Positions 23,516 through 32,383 of a stretch of DNA of 64,000 nt are shown here, piece by piece (position 1 is the stretch's first letter; every line of letters begins with the position of its first letter). Origin of the DNA: Streptomyces sp. NBC_00287. Its GTDB lineage: Bacteria; Actinomycetota; Actinomycetes; Streptomycetales; Streptomycetaceae. Both the position numbers and the translations under genes were made by a program. The notes beneath the pieces are model-generated. The model did no database searches. It saw nothing but the letters and a program-made list of their open reading frames with translations, and was not told where the DNA came from. The stretch lies in assembly GCF_036173105.1 (NCBI RefSeq), contig NZ_CP108053.1, forward strand, positions 2,728,001 through 2,792,000. The letters are read 5' to 3'.

Positions 23516-23565
23516 CGAGGCGGCCGCGGTGTCAGCGGGGTCGGATGGACACCACGGCCGCCTCG
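23516..23565 (-). promoter_or_regulatory. large hairpin between malG and aglA
   Basis: Arms of 18 nt (23516-23533 and 23548-23565) pair at 17 of 18 positions around a 14-nt loop. There is no U-run, so it could be a partial terminator or an RNA stabiliser that sets the level of aglA relative to malEFG. Confidence 0.6.
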
Positions 23566-23587
23566 GGTCTGGAGGCTCCAGCGGGCG

Positions 23588-24496
23588 TCAGCCCTTCGTG
23601 CCGCCCGCGGTGAGCCCGGTCACCAGGTTCTTCTGGACGAGATAGAAGAACGCGGAGACCGGTATCGCGATCAGCACCGCGGTCGCGGCCATGAGCTGGC
23701 GCTGCGCGTCGTGCTCGCTGACGAAGGTCTGCAGCGCGACCGCGAAGGTGTACTTCGTGTCGGACAGCATGAACGTCGACGCGAAGGCGACCTCACCGAA
23801 GGCGGTGATGAAGCTGTAGAAGCCGGCGACCGCGAGACCCGGCTTGGCGAGCGGCAGGATCAGCCGTACGAACGTGCCGAAGGGGCTCAGTCCGTCGACG
23901 CGTCCGGCCTCGTCGATCTCGAACGGAATGGTGTCGAAGTAGCCCTTGAGCAGCCAGGCGCAGTACGGCACCGCGGTCGAGCAGTAGACCAGGATCAGAC
24001 CGAGGTAGCTGTCGATGAGCTGGAGTTCGGACAGGATCTGGTACATCGGCACGATGAGGACGGCGATCGGGAACATCTGGGTGACCAGCAGGACCCACAT
24101 GAACTTCTTGTAGCCCGGGAAGCGCATCCGGGAGACCGCGTAGCCGGTGGTGGCGGCGATGATGACGCCGATGACCGTGGTGCCGAGCGAGACGACCAGC
24201 GAACTCCACAGCCAGTCGAAGAAGTTGGTCTCCTGCAGGACGAACGAGTAGTTGTCCAGCGTCATCTTCCCCCAGATGCCCCCGGGGTGCAGATAGTCGT
24301 CCTTGTCCGGGCCGAGGGACAGGAAGACCAGCCAGGCGATCGGGAAGAGGGCGATCAGGCTCGCGACGATCAGGATGCCGTGGGTGACGAGCGAGCCCGC
24401 GAGGCTGCGCTCGCTGCGGCGGCGCGTCTTGCCCTGGGTGGGGGCCACGCGGATCTCCTTCACCTCGGCGGAGGTCTCAACGGTAGTGGTGCTCAT
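23588..24496 (-). CDS. malG: maltose/maltodextrin ABC transporter permease MalG
   Basis: A 302-residue inner-membrane permease with six predicted transmembrane helices, beginning HGILIVASLIALFPIAWLVF. The ATPase-contact EAA loop reads EIDEAGRVDGLSPFGTFVRL. It forms the channel with MalF. The ATG at 24496 is preceded by CAGGAG, and the longer ORF from 24532 lacks a ribosome-binding site and would overlap malF. 13 bp separate it from malF. The island has no ATPase, so the pump probably uses a shared MsiK-type ATPase, as known in Streptomyces. Confidence 0.95.
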   Translation of the reverse strand: MSTTTVETSAEVKEIRVAPTQGKTRRRSERSLAGSLVTHGILIVASLIALFPIAWLVFLSLGPDKDDYLHPGGIWGKMTLDNYSFVLQETNFFDWLWSSLVVSLGTTVIGVIIAATTGYAVSRMRFPGYKKFMWVLLVTQMFPIAVLIVPMYQILSELQLIDSYLGLILVYCSTAVPYCAWLLKGYFDTIPFEIDEAGRVDGLSPFGTFVRLILPLAKPGLAVAGFYSFITAFGEVAFASTFMLSDTKYTFAVALQTFVSEHDAQRQLMAATAVLIAIPVSAFFYLVQKNLVTGLTAGGTKG

Positions 24497-24509
24497 GGGA
24501 ACTCCTGCC

Positions 24510-25514
24510 TCAGATCGCGAGCTGCTGGTCATTGCGGTTCAGCCAGCGGCGGTAGAAGGAGGTGAAGACGATCAGGATGGCGAGCAGCAGCATGCCGTAG
24601 GCGGCCGACTGTGCGAAGTCGCGCGGCTGCTGTCCGAAGCCGAGGTAGTAGGCCCATGTGACGAGGATCTGGGCGTCGGGGGCGGTGTCGCCGAACAGCA
24701 GGAAGATGATGGCGAACTGGTTGAAGGTCCAGATGATGCCGAGCAGGATCACGGTGGAGCTGACCGAGCGCAGGCCCGGCAGGGTGACGTAGCGGAACTG
24801 CTGCCACTTGCTCGCGCCGTCCATCTCGGCGGCCTCGTAGAGGGTGGTGTCGATGGACTGCAGTCCGCCGAGCAGCGAGAGCATCATGAACGGCACACCG
24901 CACCAGGTGTTGACCATGATCGCGGCGAACCGCTGCCAGAAGGTGTCCTCCAGCCACAGCGGGGTCGGCAGGTGGAGCGTCTCCAGGAAGGAGTTGATCA
25001 CGCCGCCGTCGGCGAGCATGAAGCGCCAGCCGAAGACGGTGACGAAGGTCGGCACGGCCCAGGGCAGGATCAGGATCAGCCGGTACAGGGTGCGGCCGCG
25101 CAGCTGCTGGTTGAGCAGCAGGGCGAGGCCGAGGCCGAGGGTGTAGTGCAGGCCGACGCAGGCGCCCGTCCACACGATCGTCCAGATGAAGTGGGACCAG
25201 AAGCGTTCGTAGGAGGTCTCGCCCCACAGGATGTCGGCGTAGTTGTCGAGGCCGATGAACTTGTAGGTGGCTTCGATCTCGTTGGCGCCGATGGTGCGGG
25301 CCGTGTTGAGGCTGTTGGCGTCCGTGAGCGTCAGATAGAAGCCGTAGGCGAGGGGGTAGAGCACGAGGACGCCGAGGACGACGATCACGGGCGTGATCAT
25401 CGCGTAGGCGTACCAGTGCTTCTGGTAGGAGTGCTTCAGGCGCTGGCCCAGCCCGGGCCGCGGCGCGCGGTCACCGCGGCGCTTGCCGGTGGCGCGGTCG
25501 ATGGCGACTGTCAT
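24510..25514 (-). CDS. malF: maltose/maltodextrin ABC transporter permease MalF
   Basis: A 334-residue permease. The N terminus is cytosolic and basic; the first transmembrane helix is MITPVIVVLGVLVLYPLAYGF. The EAA loop is YEAAEMDGASKWQQFRYVTL. Together with MalG it forms the maltodextrin channel that takes substrate from lipoprotein MalE. The length is shorter than enteric MalF, which has a large periplasmic insert, and matches Gram-positive homologues. It is separated from malE by a perfect 16-bp hairpin. Confidence 0.95.
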   Translation of the reverse strand: MTVAIDRATGKRRGDRAPRPGLGQRLKHSYQKHWYAYAMITPVIVVLGVLVLYPLAYGFYLTLTDANSLNTARTIGANEIEATYKFIGLDNYADILWGETSYERFWSHFIWTIVWTGACVGLHYTLGLGLALLLNQQLRGRTLYRLILILPWAVPTFVTVFGWRFMLADGGVINSFLETLHLPTPLWLEDTFWQRFAAIMVNTWCGVPFMMLSLLGGLQSIDTTLYEAAEMDGASKWQQFRYVTLPGLRSVSSTVILLGIIWTFNQFAIIFLLFGDTAPDAQILVTWAYYLGFGQQPRDFAQSAAYGMLLLAILIVFTSFYRRWLNRNDQQLAI

Positions 25515-25565
25515 GGTTCTCTCGACACCTTCTGGAGATCAGGGGTTGGGCCTGGGCGCAGGCCG

Positions 25566-25611
25566 GTGGCCGCCGGGTCCCTCCCCCCTATAGGTGGGAC
25601 CCGGCGGCCAC
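25566..25611 (-). promoter_or_regulatory. stable hairpin between malE and malF
   Basis: Arms GTGGCCGCCGGGTCCC and GGGACCCGGCGGCCAC are a perfect 16-bp inverted repeat with a 14-nt loop. No U-run follows. Such a structure between the binding-protein gene and the permease genes usually allows a high MalE:MalFG ratio through partial termination or 3' protection. Confidence 0.75.
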
Positions 25612-25616
25612 GGCGA

Positions 25617-26888
25617 TCACTTACTGAAGTCCGGCACCAGCTTGGCGATGGCGGTCTCAGCGCTGCTCAGACCCTTGTCCAGGGACTTCTTGCCGCCCGC
25701 GATGGCCAGCAGCTCGGTGTCCACCGGGCCCCACAGGGAGCTGTACTCGGGCAGCGCCGGGCGCGGCTGGGCGGCGGCGAGCACGGTCTGGTAGCCGGCG
25801 ATGCCCGGGTCGGCCTTGACCTCGGCGGTGTAGGCGTCGTCGCGCGTGGGAAGCGTGGAGTTCTTCAGCGCGATGGTCTCCTGGGCGTGCGTGGAGGTCA
25901 TGAAGTTGACGAACTTCAGCGAGGCCTCCTGGTGCGCCGCGTCCGAGCCCGCGTAGACGGACAGGTTGTGTCCGCCGGTCGGGGCGCCCGCCTCGCCGGT
26001 GGAGCCGGCCGGGACGGTGGCGATGCCGAGGTTGGCCTTGTCCTTGAAGGCCGAGCCCTTGTAGAAGTTCGTGATCTCCCACGGGCCCTGGACGATCGAG
26101 GCGACCTTGCCGCTGACGAACGCCTCCTGGATGTGGGCGTAGGCGTCGGCGGTGGTGTCGGCCTTGTGCAGGCCCTTGCCGTCGAAGAGGTCCAGCCAGG
26201 TGCCGTAGGCCTTCTTGGCCTCGGCGGAGTTCACGGTGATCTTCTTGGCGTCGGCGTCGACGGTGTCGGTGCCCTCGCCGTAGAGGAAGGACTGGGCGTA
26301 GTAGGCCTGGGTGGAGCCCCAGTAACCGTCGACGCCGGTCTTGCTCTTGATCGTGGCGGCGGCCTTCTTCAGGTCGTCCCAGGTCTTGGGGGCCTCGACG
26401 CCGGCCTTCTCGAAGAGCTCCTTGTTGTAGACAAGGGCGAGGGTGTCCGTGGTGAAGGGGACGCCGTAGGTCTTGCCCTCGTACTTGGCCTGCTCGATCA
26501 GGCTGGGCTGGAACTTGCTCTCGTCCGCGAGGGCGTCGGTGCCGTCCAGCGGCAGGAAGAAGCCCTTCTTGGCGAAGGCGGGGGTCCAGCCGACCTCGGA
26601 GCGCAGCACGTCCGGAGCGCCCTTGGAACCGGCGGCGGTGTCGAACTTGTTCTGCGCCTGGTCGAAGGGGACGTTGACGTACTTGACCTTGATGTTCTTG
26701 TTGGCGGCCTCAAATTCCTTGACCAAGGCCTGGTACGTCGGCGCCTCATTGGTGGCGTTGGAGGTGTCCCACCAGGTGATGGTGACCGGACCGTCGGCCT
26801 TGTCGCCGCTGTCGCCGTCTCCGCCGCAGGCCGTCGCCGCGAGGGCGAGGGACGCCACCAGCGCGGTGGCCGCTATGCCACGCCGCAT
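25617..26888 (-). CDS. malE: maltose/maltodextrin-binding lipoprotein MalE
   Basis: A 423-residue lipoprotein. Signal MRRGIAATALVASLALAATAC with Cys as the lipidation site. The mature part is an extracellular solute-binding protein of family 1 (TITWWDTSNA, LFEKAGVEAPKTWDDLKKAA, GPWEITNFYKG). It captures maltodextrins for MalF/MalG. I chose the ATG at 26888, which has AGGAG 6 nt upstream and a proper lipoprotein signal; the longer ORF from 27005 reads through the promoter region. It is the first gene of malEFG-aglA and diverges from malR. Confidence 0.95.
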   Translation of the reverse strand: MRRGIAATALVASLALAATACGGDGDSGDKADGPVTITWWDTSNATNEAPTYQALVKEFEAANKNIKVKYVNVPFDQAQNKFDTAAGSKGAPDVLRSEVGWTPAFAKKGFFLPLDGTDALADESKFQPSLIEQAKYEGKTYGVPFTTDTLALVYNKELFEKAGVEAPKTWDDLKKAAATIKSKTGVDGYWGSTQAYYAQSFLYGEGTDTVDADAKKITVNSAEAKKAYGTWLDLFDGKGLHKADTTADAYAHIQEAFVSGKVASIVQGPWEITNFYKGSAFKDKANLGIATVPAGSTGEAGAPTGGHNLSVYAGSDAAHQEASLKFVNFMTSTHAQETIALKNSTLPTRDDAYTAEVKADPGIAGYQTVLAAAQPRPALPEYSSLWGPVDTELLAIAGGKKSLDKGLSSAETAIAKLVPDFSK

Positions 26889-27270
26889 GAGTTCTCCTTG
26901 AGGGTGAAAAGCCCGTGTGGTGCAAGGCCGGCCCCGTCTGCCGGACCCTGCTGTCTTGCCGACTGCGCCGTTGCGGCCGCCGGGCGTCGGAAACGTAACA
27001 GCCATGTAAGCGCCGCGAAAGACCTTGCAGAAAAAAAGTGCAAGGCATCACCGAAGTTACCCGGGCGTGACCTCTCGGCTACTGCCGTGAGACCGTTGTT
27101 CTGCGGGGTTGAGCGGGCACGGACGGTGTTGTGCAAGACTCTGCAAGCTCTTGCCATCCGTTTCATGAGGGGACGCCATGTCGCAGCAACCCGCAGCGCG
27201 CCGGTCAAACGCCCGCACCCGGCGTCCGATTGGTGTGCAAGGCGACATACGGCCGGTACAGTCCAGTGGC
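26889..27270. promoter_or_regulatory. malE-malR divergent control region
   Basis: This 382-bp gene-free region has several copies of CTTGCA or its inverse TGCAAG: a perfect inverted repeat CCTTGCA/TGCAAGG separated by 9 nt (27023-27045), two 10-bp direct repeats TGCAAGACTC and TGCAAGCTCT followed by CTTGCC (27132-27155), and one TGCAAGG (27236-27242) just before malR. CTTGCA-type repeats are the recognised operator elements of Streptomyces maltose/amylase genes, so MalR autoregulation and control of malE is likely. Confidence 0.7.
27023..27045. promoter_or_regulatory. inverted repeat operator CCTTGCA-N9-TGCAAGG
   Basis: A perfect 7-bp inverted repeat with an A-rich 9-nt spacer, 135 bp upstream of the malE start. 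It has the form of a LacI-family operator and is the most symmetric CTTGCA site in the window. Confidence 0.65.
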
Positions 27271-28305
27271 GTGACCACACGGCTTGCTGATATCGCTGCG
27301 CAGGCGGGGGTGAGCGAAGCGACCGTCAGCCGCGTCCTCAACGGGAAGCCGGGCGTCGCCGCCACCACCCGCCAGTCCGTGCTGGCTGCCCTCGACGTCC
27401 TGGGCTACGAGCGCCCGGTGCGTCTGCGGCAGCGCAGCGAAGGCCTGGTGGGCCTGATCACCCCGGAGCTGGAGAACCCGATATTCCCGGCCCTGGCCCA
27501 GGTCATCGGCCAGGCGCTGACCAGGCAGGGCTACACCCCGGTGCTCGCCACGCAGACCCCCGGCGGCTCCACCGAGGACGAGCTGACCGAGATGCTGGTC
27601 GACCGCGGGGTCGCGGGCATCATCTACGTCTCCGGACTGCACGCGGACACCACGGCCGATATGCAGCGCTACGAGCGACTGCGCGCCCAGGGTGTTCCTT
27701 TCGTCCTCGTCGACGGCTTCTCCCCCAAGGTGCAGGCGCCGTTCATCTCCCCCGACGACCGCGCGGCGATGGCGCTCGCGGTCACGCATCTGGTCTCGCT
27801 CGGTCACACCCGGATCGGTCTGGCGCTCGGCCCGAAACGGTTCGTCCCGGTCCAGCGGAAGATCGACGGCTTCGTCCGCACCATGCAGGACCAGCTGGGT
27901 CTTGCCGCGGAGGTCATAGAGACCGAGCTGGTCCAGCACTCGCTGTACACCCTGGAGGGCGGCCAGGCGGCCGCCTCGGCGCTGATCGACCGGAACTGCA
28001 CGGCGGTGGTGTGCGCCAGCGACATGATGGCGCTGGGCGCGATACGGGCGGCCCGGCAGCGCGGTCTTCGGGTGCCGACGGACATCTCGGTGGTCGGTTT
28101 CGACGACTCCCCGCTGATCGCCTTCACCGACCCGCCGCTGACGACGGTCCGCAAGCCGGTCCCGGCGATGGGCCAGGCCGCGGTACGCACGTTGCTGGAG
28201 GAGATCGGCGGGACTCCGGCACCGCACAGCGAGTTCGTGTTCATGCCGGAACTGGTGGTGCGCGGTTCGACCGCTTCGGCCCCTGGGGACCGAAATCGTC
28301 CCTAG
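27271..28305 (+). CDS. malR: LacI-family repressor of maltose utilisation
   Basis: A 344-residue LacI/GalR regulator. The N-terminal helix-turn-helix is TRLADIAAQAGVSEATVSRVLNG, followed by the hinge and a periplasmic-binding-protein-like sugar domain ending in VVRGSTAS. It should repress malEFG and amylase genes until maltodextrins induce. The GTG at 27271 places the helix-turn-helix at the very N terminus, as usual. An ATG at 27178 with GAGGGGA upstream would add 31 Arg/Pro-rich residues; it cannot be excluded. The promoter-like TACAGT at 27257-27262 would give a leaderless transcript from the GTG. Confidence 0.9.
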   Translation: MTTRLADIAAQAGVSEATVSRVLNGKPGVAATTRQSVLAALDVLGYERPVRLRQRSEGLVGLITPELENPIFPALAQVIGQALTRQGYTPVLATQTPGGSTEDELTEMLVDRGVAGIIYVSGLHADTTADMQRYERLRAQGVPFVLVDGFSPKVQAPFISPDDRAAMALAVTHLVSLGHTRIGLALGPKRFVPVQRKIDGFVRTMQDQLGLAAEVIETELVQHSLYTLEGGQAAASALIDRNCTAVVCASDMMALGAIRAARQRGLRVPTDISVVGFDDSPLIAFTDPPLTTVRKPVPAMGQAAVRTLLEEIGGTPAPHSEFVFMPELVVRGSTASAPGDRNRP

Positions 28306-28437
28306 GGCGGAGACTGAACGGCCCTGTACCGTGCACGCGTAGGAGAGCGCGGGTATCCGCCCGTCGTAGAACGTGCGACCGGAACCAGACCAGGGGATGA
28401 TCGGTGGGGGAAGGCTCTTCTGGCAGACTCTGTGCCT

Positions 28438-29301
28438 ATGGGTGACACGACCGTGACCGAGCTGGAAGACCGCACACAGGCGGCCGTTCCGCACCCCGTC
28501 ACGGCGTCGGACGAGCCGGGTCTGCTGCACCGGCTGCGCGCACCGCGCCGGCCCCGGCTGTGGTTCGAGATCCTGCTGATCGCGGTGAGTTACTGGACGT
28601 ACTCACTGGTCCGCAACGCCGTTCCGGAGCAGCGGGGCGAGGCGCTGCGCAACGCCGACTGGATCTGGAAGGCCGAGCAGACGCTCGGTCTCGCCGTCGA
28701 GCAGTCGTTCAATCAGGCCGTGAACTCGGTGACTTGGCTCATCGTGGGCATGAACTACTACTACGCGACACTGCACTTCGTGGTCACGCTGGGTGTGCTG
28801 GTGTGGTTGTACCGCAGCCATCCGGGCCGCTACGCGGCGACCCGCACGGTGCTCTTCGCGACCACCGGTGTGGCCCTGCTCGGTTACTACCTGTATCCGC
28901 TCGCTCCGCCCCGGTTGATGACCGGCGGCAACTTCATCGACACGGTCCTGGTCCATCAGACCTGGGGTTCGATGGCCTCGGGCGACCTGAAGAACATGTC
29001 GAACCAGTACGCCGCGATGCCGTCGATGCACATCGGCTGGTCCCTGTGGTGCGGTCTGACGATCTTCGCGCTCGCCTCCCTCCCCTGGGTCCGCATCCTG
29101 GGCCTGCTCTACCCGGTGGCCACTCTGGTGGTGATCGTCGCCACCGCCAATCACTTCTGGCTGGACGCGGTGGGCGGAATGCTCTGCCTGACGTTCGGTT
29201 ACGCGCTGGTATGGATCTGGTACGGGGCGTTGCCGCACTCGCTGCCGAAGCTGGTGCCCGCCCACACCAAACGCCGCTCGCTGCTGCCGAAGCGCGGCTA
29301 A
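28438..29301 (+). CDS. PAP2-superfamily membrane phosphatase/phosphotransferase
   Basis: A 287-residue multi-spanning membrane protein, with six or so transmembrane helices. The PAP2 motifs AMPSMHIGWSLW and NHFWLDAVGG carry the conserved Ser-x-His and His residues, and PPRLM precedes them as in the inositol-phosphorylceramide synthase-like (PAP2_3) branch. It probably acts on lipid phosphates or phosphoinositol lipids at the membrane. The ATG at 28438 is chosen over the GTG at 28432. Its stop interlocks with that of convergent glnE in the sequence CTAA. Confidence 0.8.
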   Translation: MGDTTVTELEDRTQAAVPHPVTASDEPGLLHRLRAPRRPRLWFEILLIAVSYWTYSLVRNAVPEQRGEALRNADWIWKAEQTLGLAVEQSFNQAVNSVTWLIVGMNYYYATLHFVVTLGVLVWLYRSHPGRYAATRTVLFATTGVALLGYYLYPLAPPRLMTGGNFIDTVLVHQTWGSMASGDLKNMSNQYAAMPSMHIGWSLWCGLTIFALASLPWVRILGLLYPVATLVVIVATANHFWLDAVGGMLCLTFGYALVWIWYGALPHSLPKLVPAHTKRRSLLPKRG

Positions 29302-32282
29302 CCGGCGTAGAACAGCTCCTCCACCACGCCCCGCGCCCGTCGTGCCGTGCGGCGGTAGTCGTCGAGCATGTCACCGACGCGGCCGGGGCCGTAGCCGAGG
29401 TAGCGGCCTACGGCGGCCAGTTCGCGGGCGTCGGAGGGGAAGGTGTCGCCGGCGCGGCCGCGGACCAGCATCACGGCGTTGCGGACCCTGGTGGCGAGCA
29501 CCCAGGCCTCGTCGAGGGTTGCCGCGTCCTGCGCCGGGATCAGGTCGGCGGCGGCGGCCGCGGACAGGGCGGCCCGGGTCTGTGTGGTGCGCAGGCCCGG
29601 CTGGGCGGCGCCGTGGCGCAGCTGCAGGAGCTGGACCGTCCATTCGACATCCGAGAGGCCGCCGGGGCCGAGCTTGGTGTGGAGTTTGGGGTCGGCGCCG
29701 CGTGGGAGGCGTTCGGATTCCATACGGGCCTTCAGGCGGCGGATCTCGCGGACCGCGTCGTCGGCGAGGCCTGCCGAGGGGTAGCGCAGGGGGTCGATCA
29801 GCTCGATGAAGCAGCGGGCCAGGTCCTCGTCCCCGGCGACCGGCTCGGCCCGCAGCAGCGCCTGGGACTCCCAGACCAGGGACCAGCGCCGGTAGTAGGC
29901 CTCGTAGGACTTCAGCGTGCGCACCAGCGGGCCCGACTTGCCCTCGGGGCGCAGGTCGGCGTCGATCAGCAGGGGCGGGTCGGCGCTGGAGATCTGGAGC
30001 AGGCGGCGCATTTCGGAGACGACGCGGTTGGCGGCCTGCGCTGCCTCGTGCTCGTCGACGCCGTCGCGCGGTTCATGGACGAACAAAACGTCCGCGTCGG
30101 AGCCGTAGCCCAGCTCGTGGCCGCCGAAGCGGCCCATACCGATGATCGTGAACCGGGTGGGCAGGGTGTCGCCCCAGCCCTCGCGGACGACCGCGCGCAG
30201 GGTGCCGGCCAGCGTCGCCGCCGTCAGGTCCGAGACGGCGCCGCCGACCAGGTCCACCAGTGCGCCCTGGTCGGCCTCGGCGGGCTGGGCCTCGGTGCCG
30301 TAGGAGCCGACGATGTCGGCTGCGGCTGTACGGAAGAGTTCGCGGCGGCGTACGCCACGGGCCGCGGTGACCGCTTGGGCGCCGCCGTCGGCGCGGCCGA
30401 CCGCGGCGAGGATCTCCTGTTCCAGGTGGGCGCGGGAGCGGGGTTCGAGGCCGCCGCCGTCGCCGTCGCCGAGCAGGGCCACCGCCTCGGGGGCGCGCAT
30501 CAGCAGGTCGGGGGCGAGCCGCCCGGCGGACAGCACGCGCGCGAGGTTCTCGGCCGCGGCGCCCTCGTCCCTGAGGAGCCGTAGATACCACGGGGTTTTA
30601 CCCAGGGCGTCGGAGACCTTGCGGAAGTTGAGCAGGCCCGCGTCCGGGTCGGCGGAGTCGGCGAACCAGCCCAACAGGACGGGCAGCAGGGTGCGTTGGA
30701 TGGCGGCCTTGCGGGTGACGCCGGAGGCGAGGGCCTCCAGGTGGCGCAGGGCGGCGGCCGGATCGGCGTAGCCGAGCGCGACGAGCCGTTCGCGAGCCGC
30801 CTCACTGCTCAACCGGGCTTCGCCGGAGGCGAGTTGGGCGACGGCGTCGAGCAGTGGCCGGTAGAAGAGCTTCTCGTGCAGGCGTCGTACGACGGAGGCG
30901 TGCCGCCGCCACTCGCGGTTGAGCTCGGCGACCGGGTCGCTGCGCAGGCCGAGCGAGCGGCCGATGCGGCGCAGATCGGCGTCGTCCGTGGGGACGAGGT
31001 GGGTGCGGCGCAGCCGGTAGAGCTGGATGCGGTGCTCCATGGAGCGCAGGAAGCGGTAGGCGGCGTCCAGTTGGGCGGCGTCCGCGCGGCCGACGTAGCC
31101 GCCGGCGGCGAGGGCCTTCAGGGCGGCCAGGGTGGTGCCGCTGCGCAGGGAGGCGTCGGCCCGTCCGTGCACCAACTGCAGGAGCTGTACGGCGAATTCG
31201 ACGTCCCTCAAACCACCGGGGCCGAGCTTGAGCTGGCGGTCGAGTTCGGCGAGGGGGATGTTCTCCACCACTCTGCGCCGCATCTTCTGCACGTCGGCGA
31301 CGAAGTTCTCGCGCTCGGCGGCCTTCCAGACGAGGGGTTCGAGGGCGGCGACGTACTCCTCGCCGAGCTCGATGTCACCGGCGACCGGGCGGGCCTTGAG
31401 GAGCGCCTGGAACTCCCAGGTCTTGGCCCAGCGTTGGTAGTAGGCGAGGTGGCTGGAGAGTGTGCGCACGAGCGGGCCGTTGCGGCCTTCGGGCCGCAGA
31501 TTGGCGTCGACGGGCCAGATCGAGCCCTCGACGGTGGTCTCGGAGCAGATCCGCATCATGTGCGAGGCGAGCTTGGTTGCCGCTCTGAGGGCCTTGCCCT
31601 CGTCGGCGCCCTCCGCGGCCTCGCCGACGAAGATGACGTCGACGTCGGAGACGTAATTGAGTTCATGGCCCCCGCACTTGCCCATCGCGATCACCGCGAG
31701 CCGGCACACGGCGGCATCGTCGGGGGCTGCGGTGCGGGCGATGGCGAGGGCGGCGCGCAGGGTCGCGGTGGCGAGGTCGGCGAGTTCGGCGGCGGACTCG
31801 GCGACATCGGTGGTGCCGCACACATCACGGGCGGCGATGGACAGCAGACAGCGCCGGTACGCGATGCGCAGCGAGACGGGGTCGGTGGCCTCGGCCAGGC
31901 CCCTCTCGAACTCGGCGACGCCGGGGTGCAGGTCCCTCGGCTCGTAGGTGACCAGGGCCCGCCAGTCGTCGGAGTGCTTGGCGAGGTGCTCGGCGAGCGC
32001 GGCGGAGGCGCCGAGGACGCCCAGGAGGCGGTCGCGCAGCGGCTTGGCCGCTATCACCGTGTCCAGCAGCTCACGCCCGGACTGCGCCTCCAGCAGCCGT
32101 ACGAGACCGTGCAGGGCGAGATCCGGGTCGGCGGTGGCGCCGAGGGCCTCCAGCAGGACCGGGTCGTCGCGTACGGGGGCCAGTTCCGGGGCTTCCAGCA
32201 GCCGTTCGGCGGCGCTCGGATCGGTGAAGCCGTGCCGCAGCAGCCGCGTGAAAGTACTGCTTCTGCGCCCCGGCGCTGTCAT
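29298..32282 (-). CDS. glnE: glutamine synthetase adenylyltransferase/deadenylase
   Basis: A 994-residue bifunctional enzyme with two nucleotidyltransferase units. The N-terminal (deadenylase) motif GGHELNYVSDVDVIF lies near residue 204, and the C-terminal (adenylylase) motif GGHELGYGSDADVLF near residue 720, each followed by GlnE-type helical regions (DLRPEGRNGPLVRT, DLRPEGKSGPLVRT). It adenylylates glutamine synthetase I in nitrogen excess and reverses this on limitation. The main GlnA is not in the window, but glnA2 lies 2.4 kb downstream. Length is typical. Confidence 0.95.
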   Translation of the reverse strand: MTAPGRRSSTFTRLLRHGFTDPSAAERLLEAPELAPVRDDPVLLEALGATADPDLALHGLVRLLEAQSGRELLDTVIAAKPLRDRLLGVLGASAALAEHLAKHSDDWRALVTYEPRDLHPGVAEFERGLAEATDPVSLRIAYRRCLLSIAARDVCGTTDVAESAAELADLATATLRAALAIARTAAPDDAAVCRLAVIAMGKCGGHELNYVSDVDVIFVGEAAEGADEGKALRAATKLASHMMRICSETTVEGSIWPVDANLRPEGRNGPLVRTLSSHLAYYQRWAKTWEFQALLKARPVAGDIELGEEYVAALEPLVWKAAERENFVADVQKMRRRVVENIPLAELDRQLKLGPGGLRDVEFAVQLLQLVHGRADASLRSGTTLAALKALAAGGYVGRADAAQLDAAYRFLRSMEHRIQLYRLRRTHLVPTDDADLRRIGRSLGLRSDPVAELNREWRRHASVVRRLHEKLFYRPLLDAVAQLASGEARLSSEAARERLVALGYADPAAALRHLEALASGVTRKAAIQRTLLPVLLGWFADSADPDAGLLNFRKVSDALGKTPWYLRLLRDEGAAAENLARVLSAGRLAPDLLMRAPEAVALLGDGDGGGLEPRSRAHLEQEILAAVGRADGGAQAVTAARGVRRRELFRTAAADIVGSYGTEAQPAEADQGALVDLVGGAVSDLTAATLAGTLRAVVREGWGDTLPTRFTIIGMGRFGGHELGYGSDADVLFVHEPRDGVDEHEAAQAANRVVSEMRRLLQISSADPPLLIDADLRPEGKSGPLVRTLKSYEAYYRRWSLVWESQALLRAEPVAGDEDLARCFIELIDPLRYPSAGLADDAVREIRRLKARMESERLPRGADPKLHTKLGPGGLSDVEWTVQLLQLRHGAAQPGLRTTQTRAALSAAAAADLIPAQDAATLDEAWVLATRVRNAVMLVRGRAGDTFPSDARELAAVGRYLGYGPGRVGDMLDDYRRTARRARGVVEELFYAG

Positions 32283-32383
32283 CCTCGGTCTCCCGTCCGA
32301 TCAAGGTCGTACGCGGTCGAGCCTAACCGCAGTGGTGGTGGGAAGCGCCGATGAGTTCGGGGGCCGGACGGGGTCTGCCCTGT

